Of a stretch of 64,000 bases of DNA, positions 58,511-64,000 are shown piece by piece. The stretch spans positions 1 to 64,000 of the forward strand of contig NZ_JACJTQ010000010.1 in assembly GCF_014698735.1 (NCBI RefSeq). The letters are read 5' to 3'. The translations under genes and the position numbers were made by a program. Below the pieces are notes generated by a model. That model saw only the letters and a list, made by a program, of their open reading frames with translations. It did not search any database and had not been told where the DNA came from. This DNA comes from Anabaena catenula FACHB-362. GTDB taxonomy: Bacteria > Cyanobacteriota > Cyanobacteriia > Cyanobacteriales > Nostocaceae. The stretch's first letter is position 1, and each line of letters opens with the position of its first letter.

Positions 58511-59626
58511 TTAATTGTTGCTGTTTTTCATCTGTTTATATTTTTCTGGGTCGGCTTCTAGTTCTACAGACAAGAAATCAATGCCCTCTTTTTCCAATAT
58601 TTCTAGTATTGCTAGATTTAAGTTCTTTTCTGCATCAAAATAAAGATTGTCATCATTGACAAAAGCCATAATTTCAATCACGCGGGCATTCTGTTCGATT
58701 TTTTTGAAGCGCACTGTACAAGATGGGGAAAATCCAGGAATCTGTTTTGGTAGTTCTTGAATATTATCGCAAATTCTGGCAGTTTGTTGTGCGGAAATTC
58801 CGTCAATACTAAGAATTAAATTCAGTCCCCATTTTAACTCTTTACCAGGATTTTGTGACCAATTCTCTACAATTCCAGAAATCATGCGAGAGTTGGGCAT
58901 TTTCAGAATAGAACCCCATTTAGCTAAATGTAGGGTTGTAGTTCTAAATCCAATATTTTGGATTTGCACAAATCCATCTACTCCTGATATGCCTACCCAG
59001 TCACCTTCTTTATAGAGATTATCAGAGTAAATAATTATTGTACAAAACCAGTCATAAACAATATCTTTGAACAGTAAACCTAAAGTTATTCCGGCACCAC
59101 CTAATAAACCAACAAGCGCAGCGGCTGATTGTCCTAAAAATATCTCACTCACCTTAATTGTGATGACTATAATTGCTGCCGATTGAAATATTTTCGGCAT
59201 CAATGGCCTCAACAATTCATCAAGCTCAGTGTCAGTATGCAGAACCATGTTAGCAATTATCTGCCCCAAGATTGAAGAGGCACGATAAACAACATAAGCT
59301 ACTATGAAAACAACTATTAAGTTGAGAATTCTAGTGATTGTTTCGCTTAATTGCAGCCCTATATTTTCTGCCAGAATCTCCTTGACTAGCCACAGCCCAC
59401 CAATGAGAATCATCCAGCTTAAGGATGGTTTGATAATTGTGATCAACTCATCGTCGAGTTTAGTTTCAGTTTTGCTAGTGAATGCCTCAATGCTTTTAAT
59501 AATCCCGGCAACAAAAAACCGTCTTAAAGCCTGTGTCAGCGTCAGTATGAGAATAACAACAAGGATTTTGGCGATGGGGATGCCGGAGTAATTGATATTT
59601 TTAAGCGCGTTCCAAACTGCTTCCAT
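58511..59626 (-). CDS. MscS-family mechanosensitive channel (short form)
   Basis: A 371-residue channel-like protein with four N-terminal helices (about 15-180) and the MscS core: LVGLLGGAGITLGLLFKDIVYDWFCTIIIYSDNLYKEGDWV, then a beta domain with GFVQIQNIGFRTTTLHLAKWGSILKMPNSRMI. It differs clearly from the following long form, so it is not a recent duplicate. The two form a tandem pair on the same strand. Upstream is egtD, 36 bp away, so it may be read through from the ergothioneine genes. Confidence 0.88.
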   Translation of the reverse strand: MEAVWNALKNINYSGIPIAKILVVILILTLTQALRRFFVAGIIKSIEAFTSKTETKLDDELITIIKPSLSWMILIGGLWLVKEILAENIGLQLSETITRILNLIVVFIVAYVVYRASSILGQIIANMVLHTDTELDELLRPLMPKIFQSAAIIVITIKVSEIFLGQSAAALVGLLGGAGITLGLLFKDIVYDWFCTIIIYSDNLYKEGDWVGISGVDGFVQIQNIGFRTTTLHLAKWGSILKMPNSRMISGIVENWSQNPGKELKWGLNLILSIDGISAQQTARICDNIQELPKQIPGFSPSCTVRFKKIEQNARVIEIMAFVNDDNLYFDAEKNLNLAILEILEKEGIDFLSVELEADPEKYKQMKNSNN

Positions 59627-59661
59627 AGTGGACTAAGATGTAGTTGAGTTAATTAGAAAAT

Positions 59662-60639
59662 TTATTGAGCTTGGCAAAGAATTAAGCCAAACCACTGTTG
59701 AGGATCTGTCCAAGTTTTCACAGTTTTAAGTCCTTTGGTTGCAAGTTGTTTTTGCATAGTTGCTAAATCAAACTTGCGAGAAATTTCAGTAAGAATGCTT
59801 TCCCCAGCTTGAAACGAAATCTTTAAATTGAGGATATCTAAGGATACCCAATGATCTTTTTGGCAATGGAGATACATTTCTATTTGAGAGGATGTTTGAT
59901 TATAAATTGCTTGATGTCTGAATAAATTTATGTCAAAATTACCTTGAAAACGCCAATTTAAATGGGAGAGCATATTCAAATTAAAAGCAGCCGTTACGTC
60001 TTGACTATCGTTATAAGCTGCTTCTAACATTTTTGGTGGTTTTTGTAAATCAATACCCAGCAAAAAGTAATCTCCTGGTTTTAAAGTCTGAGCTATTTTG
60101 CTCAAGAAACTATCACATTCCTGCGCTGTAAAATTGCCTAAAGAACTTCCTAAGAAAAACAGCAGACGTGATTGTAAATAATTTGATTCTAGGTGAGATA
60201 AAGCTTGTTCATAAGTTCCTAATAATCCATGAATGGAGAAATCAGGATATTTTTTTTGTAGTTCTATGACGCTGGTTTTAAGGATTCCCCCACTCACATC
60301 AATTGGTAGATATCTACAAGAATCGGCAATTTTTTGATAAGCATCTAATAAAAGACGAGTTTTAGTAGAACTCCCACTACCTAATTCTATTAATTCACAA
60401 CAGCTTGTGATTTGAGCAATTTCATCAGCATATTGACTCAAAATCCATGCTTCGGTGCGGGTTGGGTAATATTCAGGTAACTCACAGATTTTTTCAAAGA
60501 GTTGAGAACCAAGATCATCATAAAAATACTTGGGGGGTAAAGTTTTTGGAGTTTGGGTTAATCCCTGAATGACATCTTCACCATCATTCTTTAAATCTTG
60601 ATAATGATCATCAAGAACAGTTAAAGTTTCGATTAACAT
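59662..60639 (-). CDS. egtD: Histidine N-alpha-methyltransferase EgtD
   Basis: A 325-residue SAM-dependent enzyme that makes hercynine (trimethyl-histidine), the first step of ergothioneine synthesis. It has LPPKYFYDDLGSQLFEKICELPEYYPTRTE near 33-62, motif I LIELGSGSSTKTRLLL, and the family end with LDLATMQ-like RKFDLATMQKQL. Length is typical. The OvoA-like sulfoxide synthase is upstream on the same strand, 181 bp away, with a MITE-like element between. Together they could convert histidine towards ergothioneine. Confidence 0.92.
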   Translation of the reverse strand: MLIETLTVLDDHYQDLKNDGEDVIQGLTQTPKTLPPKYFYDDLGSQLFEKICELPEYYPTRTEAWILSQYADEIAQITSCCELIELGSGSSTKTRLLLDAYQKIADSCRYLPIDVSGGILKTSVIELQKKYPDFSIHGLLGTYEQALSHLESNYLQSRLLFFLGSSLGNFTAQECDSFLSKIAQTLKPGDYFLLGIDLQKPPKMLEAAYNDSQDVTAAFNLNMLSHLNWRFQGNFDINLFRHQAIYNQTSSQIEMYLHCQKDHWVSLDILNLKISFQAGESILTEISRKFDLATMQKQLATKGLKTVKTWTDPQQWFGLILCQAQ

Positions 60640-60726
60640 TTTTTAATTCCTTCTATTTTTTGATCTTAGAAAATCCTGACTCTTCAATTCTCTCAGGGAC
60701 TCTGCGTGAAAAAACCGTAAATTAAT

Positions 60727-60817
60727 AGGACTTACGCAAGATGTGACTGAAAACCTTATTGCTGTGTAGCGGTAATTCATGAATTACCGCTACTTTGGTT
60801 CTGTTTTGCGTAAGTCA
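60727..60817. mobile_element. Short MITE-like element, AGGACTTACGCA ends, palindromic core
   Basis: AGGACTTACGCA (60727-60738) and TGCGTAAGTCA (60807-60817) form the ends. Inside is a perfect 26-bp palindrome (60767-60792; TAGCGGTAATTC and its mirror). Total 91 bp. It lies between the two ergothioneine genes, 4 bp from the sulfoxide synthase stop. Confidence 0.7.
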
Positions 60818-60820
60818 TAA

Positions 60821-62179
60821 TTAAATAAGACTCAAATTCTGAACAATTCTAAACCCAACGTGCTGATAAAAGTAGGGACGAAACCAGTTACGATAGGATG
60901 GTAATGCCATTGAACCATTAGTTGCCCAAGAACCACCAACCATCATCAAATGCTTTCCATCAAAAAAGGGTGCGGATTGATCTTCATAAAGCTGATGGGG
61001 TTGAAATCCTGGTAAGGAGTTGAATGTCTCTCCTAACCATTCCCAAACATTTCCTCGTAAGTCATATAGACCATTTTTAGTATTAGCTGGTTTGAACATT
61101 CCCACGGGACTGGGAGAAATGAATTGTAAGTTGATATTAGAGTTATTTGATAAGGGTCTATCTTCAGATATTAGTAAAGCTTGCTTCCATTCTGCTTCGC
61201 TCATTAGACGTGTTCCTGTGCCTTTCCAGCGACAATAAGCGATTGCTTCGTAGTGATTAACTTCCACAGGCCAATTTAGGGGTAAATCCATTTCATCAAA
61301 AGTGGCTCGATAGCGATAGCCATTTTGAGATGATATCCAGAATTTGGGATGTTTTACGTTGTAGAGTTGTTTCCAAGTCCAAGATTCACTAGTCCAGTAT
61401 TCTGAATTATTGTAGCCATCAGCTTGCACAAACTCTATAAATTCTTTGTTGGTTATTAAATATTGACTAGCTAAAAATGGTTTTACTTCAACTTGCAGAT
61501 GACCATATTCGCTATCCCAACCGTAGGTTAAATCATCTTCAGATTTTCCCAATTTCACCATACCACCAGGAATTTCTCGCATTTCATTATGAATATTTTC
61601 CCTATTACTAGGTGCATAATTCCATCCTTGGGGGCGTTTTAGCTTCTCAACTGGTAATTGACGTAGCAGCATAGAAGAGGTTTCAAAATGAATGCGACTG
61701 TGTTCTATTCCCATTAGCAAAGCCCAAAAAGGATGCTGTTGATGAATAGGGAGATTAAGGGGAGTTTTTTTAATAATTGTTGTAATTTCTTCCCTAACTT
61801 TGTCCCGATATTGCCAAACTTTTTCTACATCAGGCCAGATAACTTTTTGCATAGCTGCATCTAGTTCTGCTGGTGTTTCTGGATCAACTCCTAGTTCAAA
61901 TAGAATTTCAAATTTTGGGTTAATAGAATTTTTGATTAAACCAACACGAATTAATTTATTGATATAAAAAACAGCCGAGTGACCAAGATAAAAAATTAGA
62001 GCATTTCTTAAAGGATCAGGATTGATATAGAAGGTTTCTTCCCCAACTAAACTTTTCATGAGCGTTTCTTCAATTTCCCATGAATTCTCAAAGTAATTGA
62101 GTAGGGTTTGTGAACTGCAATCATCAAGTTTGGGGACTTGAGTCAATGTCAGTTTATTAATTGTGGGAATTGTGGGCAT
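60821..62179 (-). CDS. egtB: OvoA-like iron sulfoxide synthase, ergothioneine type (EgtB role)
   Basis: A 452-residue non-heme iron enzyme. The N-terminal DinB-like domain has FYLGHSAVFYINKL (iron His, about 71) and the HX3HXE motif in EHSRIHFE (about 163-170). The C-terminal formylglycine-generating-enzyme-like domain (about 205-450) has EIPGGMVKLG, MSEAEWKQAL, GLYDLRGNVWEW and GGSWATNG. The wording LGVDPETPAELD and WPDVEKVWQYRDKV is OvoA-like rather than mycobacterial EgtB-like, but the OvoA C-terminal methyltransferase is missing. Some cyanobacteria are known to have recruited an OvoA-type synthase for ergothioneine, and EgtD next door supports that. Confidence 0.87.
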   Translation of the reverse strand: MPTIPTINKLTLTQVPKLDDCSSQTLLNYFENSWEIEETLMKSLVGEETFYINPDPLRNALIFYLGHSAVFYINKLIRVGLIKNSINPKFEILFELGVDPETPAELDAAMQKVIWPDVEKVWQYRDKVREEITTIIKKTPLNLPIHQQHPFWALLMGIEHSRIHFETSSMLLRQLPVEKLKRPQGWNYAPSNRENIHNEMREIPGGMVKLGKSEDDLTYGWDSEYGHLQVEVKPFLASQYLITNKEFIEFVQADGYNNSEYWTSESWTWKQLYNVKHPKFWISSQNGYRYRATFDEMDLPLNWPVEVNHYEAIAYCRWKGTGTRLMSEAEWKQALLISEDRPLSNNSNINLQFISPSPVGMFKPANTKNGLYDLRGNVWEWLGETFNSLPGFQPHQLYEDQSAPFFDGKHLMMVGGSWATNGSMALPSYRNWFRPYFYQHVGFRIVQNLSLI

Positions 62180-62682
62180 GATATTAATTTAATTTTTGTA
62201 TTCGCAGCGACAGCGATTTTTTTGTTTATATGCATTTAATTATCGCATTTTGGTCTTATTTGGTGATTTTTAATCATTATTTAATAATTGTGTGATTTTC
62301 AATACAAAAACAATTATGTAATTTTAATCACTAAAAAACCAGGGTAATCAGGAAATTTACCCTTAGTATCGTGTCTGCCAAAATACTTATTATTAGGGAA
62401 CTGTGCGGGGATGCTGAGAGTTTTTTGATAAGCAATTAGCCAGATTTGATCTAATAAACCAAGTTGCTGATTCAAGGTATGAATTTAAGCTCACGCAGAG
62501 GCGCAGAGAGTTTTTTTGATAAGTCACTAGCTGGACTTGATATCAGCCATAAACTCTCTTTAAAGACAGCAAGACCGCGACTCTTACTGCCTTAATGATA
62601 ATTAACCTGATACGATATAAATCCCTCAAAAGTCCAATTTTCTTAACTCATACTACCCATGTGAACCAGATTTGGTTTTCAG
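62180..62682. other. Intergenic region with no gene seen
   Basis: A 503-bp AT-rich gap between ftsW and the sulfoxide synthase gene. It has two loosely similar patches (GAGAGTTTTTTGATAAG near 62417-62433 and GAGAGTTTTTTTGATAAG near 62506-62523) and a CACGCAGAGGCGCAGAGAG-type dispersed repeat. Nothing else is recognised. Confidence 0.4.
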
Positions 62683-63867
62683 TTATATCCTTCTTGTACG
62701 CCTATTTTCAGGTTTGCTATGTCGTAAAGGGACTACTTCTGCTTCACTACTCTCCCTAGCTACCCGAATCAATAATCCCGCAGATACCAAACTAGCAATC
62801 ATGGAATTACCACCATAACTAAACATAGGTAATGGTAAACCTGTCGTTGGTAGAGAACCCGTAGCCACACCAATATGCAGTAATGATTGTCCTACCATCA
62901 CAACCGTTACGCCAATTGCTACCAATCGATGTACAGAATTTTTCGCTTTTAGGGCTACGATTAATCCCAGTGTGGCGAATACTGCCAAAAGTGCCAACAG
63001 TAGGATACTGCCCACAAAGCCAAATTCTTCAGCGAAGACGGCAAAAATAAAATCGGTGTCTTGAATTGGTAAATAAAATAGCTTTTGTTGAGAAAGCCCA
63101 AATCCTGCGCCCCAAGTGTTACCTGAACCCACTGCTAGTAAACTTTGCACTAATTGGTATCCATCTCCTGTAGCGTCAGCCCAAGGGTTGAGAAAAGACA
63201 TCACCCGCTTGCGTTGATATTCTTTAATGCTAATACTGAGTATTGCTAATAGCACCCCACCGATGGCTGTTCCTCCTAAATATTTGTATGGTATTCCCGC
63301 CGCTAGGGCAATTAACCAAATTGTCATACCGCAGAGTGCTGTTGTACTTAAATTAGGTTGAGCCAGAATTCCCAATAATACAAGACAAAACACACCCAAC
63401 CAAGACAGACGAACCCCCCAACTTAATCTTTCCCATTGACCAAAAATTCGCGCACTTTGTAATACTAAAAAGGGTTTAATCAATTCTGATGGTTGAATGG
63501 GAATTGGCCCCAAGGCTATCCATCTGGCGGCATCAAAAGCTTTCTTTCCTAATCCGGGGATGAGGGTGACGAAAATTAACAATAAAAACAGCAACAAGAA
63601 CCAATGAGATAGCCCCAAAATTTTCCGTAATGGGAGATTGGCAATGATGTTGAAGATGATTAAGGAAGCTAAGACCCAAAGAACTTGACGCTTAAAATAG
63701 TACAATCCATCACCCTGACGTTCATCAGCTACAGGATAAGACGCGGAAAAAAGCATAATTAAGCCGACGAACAGCCAAATCAATGTTAACCAGCGCAACA
63801 ATCGCGCTTCTAAAGCCCAGGTGGAGACGGAATTATCAAAAATTGGTATTAATTGGCGTAGATTCAC
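62683..63867 (-). CDS. ftsW: Peptidoglycan polymerase FtsW (SEDS family)
   Basis: A 394-residue membrane protein with about ten helices. Family marks are DAARWIALGPIPIQPSELIKPF (about 115-136), the large periplasmic loop with FLNPWADATGDGYQLVQSLLAVGSGNTWGAGFG, FIFAVFAEEFGFVGS and GLPLPMFSYGGNSM. The order and length fit FtsW, the septal glycan-strand polymerase that works with FtsI; RodA is the main alternative. The start is near the right edge of the window and no further gene is visible before 64000. Confidence 0.92.
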   Translation of the reverse strand: MNLRQLIPIFDNSVSTWALEARLLRWLTLIWLFVGLIMLFSASYPVADERQGDGLYYFKRQVLWVLASLIIFNIIANLPLRKILGLSHWFLLLFLLLIFVTLIPGLGKKAFDAARWIALGPIPIQPSELIKPFLVLQSARIFGQWERLSWGVRLSWLGVFCLVLLGILAQPNLSTTALCGMTIWLIALAAGIPYKYLGGTAIGGVLLAILSISIKEYQRKRVMSFLNPWADATGDGYQLVQSLLAVGSGNTWGAGFGLSQQKLFYLPIQDTDFIFAVFAEEFGFVGSILLLALLAVFATLGLIVALKAKNSVHRLVAIGVTVVMVGQSLLHIGVATGSLPTTGLPLPMFSYGGNSMIASLVSAGLLIRVARESSEAEVVPLRHSKPENRRTRRI

Positions 63868-64000
63868 GAGGTATTAATATGGATAGGAACATAAGCTATT
63901 TTAGGTTCGACTCGGTCTAATATCATGTCTAGCTAATTGCTGATCAAAAAACTCTCCTTTTGAAGAAGACACGGGGACACGGAGACGCGGAGACACCCCA
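63868..64000. other. Right edge, dispersed repeat
   Basis: Upstream flank of ftsW. It ends in a dispersed repeat (AATTGCTGATCAAAAAACTC, then CACGGGGACACGGAGACGCG) also seen in related form near 51030 and, in part, near 48490. Confidence 0.5.

Overview
The window reads as chromosomal DNA of a filamentous, heterocyst-forming cyanobacterium (order Nostocales). The evidence is frequent HIP1 octamers (GCGATCGC), beta-carboxysome shell genes, chlorophyll and cobalamin genes, a CYP110-like P450, a cyanobacteriochrome-type sensor, PEP-CTERM and two-partner-secretion surface proteins, a nitrogenase iron protein, AT-rich composition, and many heptameric short tandem repeats (CTCCTGA, AATTACG, TTTTAAC) typical of Nostoc/Anabaena relatives. 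I cannot name the species from this window alone.

Layout. 0-8.9 kb is a carboxysome satellite region: ccmK3-ccmK4, an alpha/beta hydrolase, a ParA-type ATPase plus coiled-coil partner that fits the McdA/McdB carboxysome-positioning pair, a P450, a probable CcmS assembly factor, an ABC exporter broken by a 22-bp repeat insertion, a prohibitin-like protein and a DUF1824 protein. 9-15 kb holds an ABC-F ATPase and a 1306-residue secreted TPS exoprotein.

15.4-22.1 kb is the most interesting part. It holds an orphan nitrogenase Fe-protein gene of the VnfH/NifH2-like subgroup with no nifDK or vnfDGK nearby, a regulator joining an XRE-type HTH to a molybdate-binding-like (COG1910/PBP) domain, a ModA molybdate-binding protein, a PsiE-family protein, and two paralogous unknown proteins on either side. 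A shared dyad, TTACCA-N7-TGGT, occurs four times in intergenic DNA here, twice just upstream of modA. I infer a molybdenum-responsive alternative-nitrogenase regulatory island.

22.6-30 kb has a truncated AAA-like ATPase with an HTH, then a three-gene signalling cluster led by a hybrid kinase with an ETR1-type ethylene-binding domain and a cyanobacteriochrome GAF. 30-36 kb has atpB-atpC, a PEP-CTERM protein, a SirB1-family protein and a GTPase/SRPBCC pair. 36.7-42.8 kb has a REC-EAL protein, a methyltransferase, small envelope/stress-type proteins, a TPM-domain protein and cbiC. 43-49.3 kb has dapB, an ammonium transporter, purE, nagA and the Mg-protoporphyrin methyltransferase. 49-56.6 kb has a membrane glycosyltransferase-like protein, a glycine-betaine-type ABC transporter with fused permease and binding protein, DUF423, DUF427 and fatty-acid-hydroxylase proteins. 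56.8-64 kb has two MscS channels, an ergothioneine pair (egtD plus an OvoA-like sulfoxide synthase) and ftsW.

Small mobile or repetitive DNA is common. There is a MITE-like family with AGGACTTACGCA ends (one end near the left edge and copies at 41.0 kb and 60.7 kb), another inverted-repeat element at 52.3 kb, and a 29-bp unit embedded in heptamer arrays at 30.6 and 34.3 kb. At least three coding sequences have 3' ends made or broken by such repeats. No rRNA, tRNA or CRISPR array was recognised.
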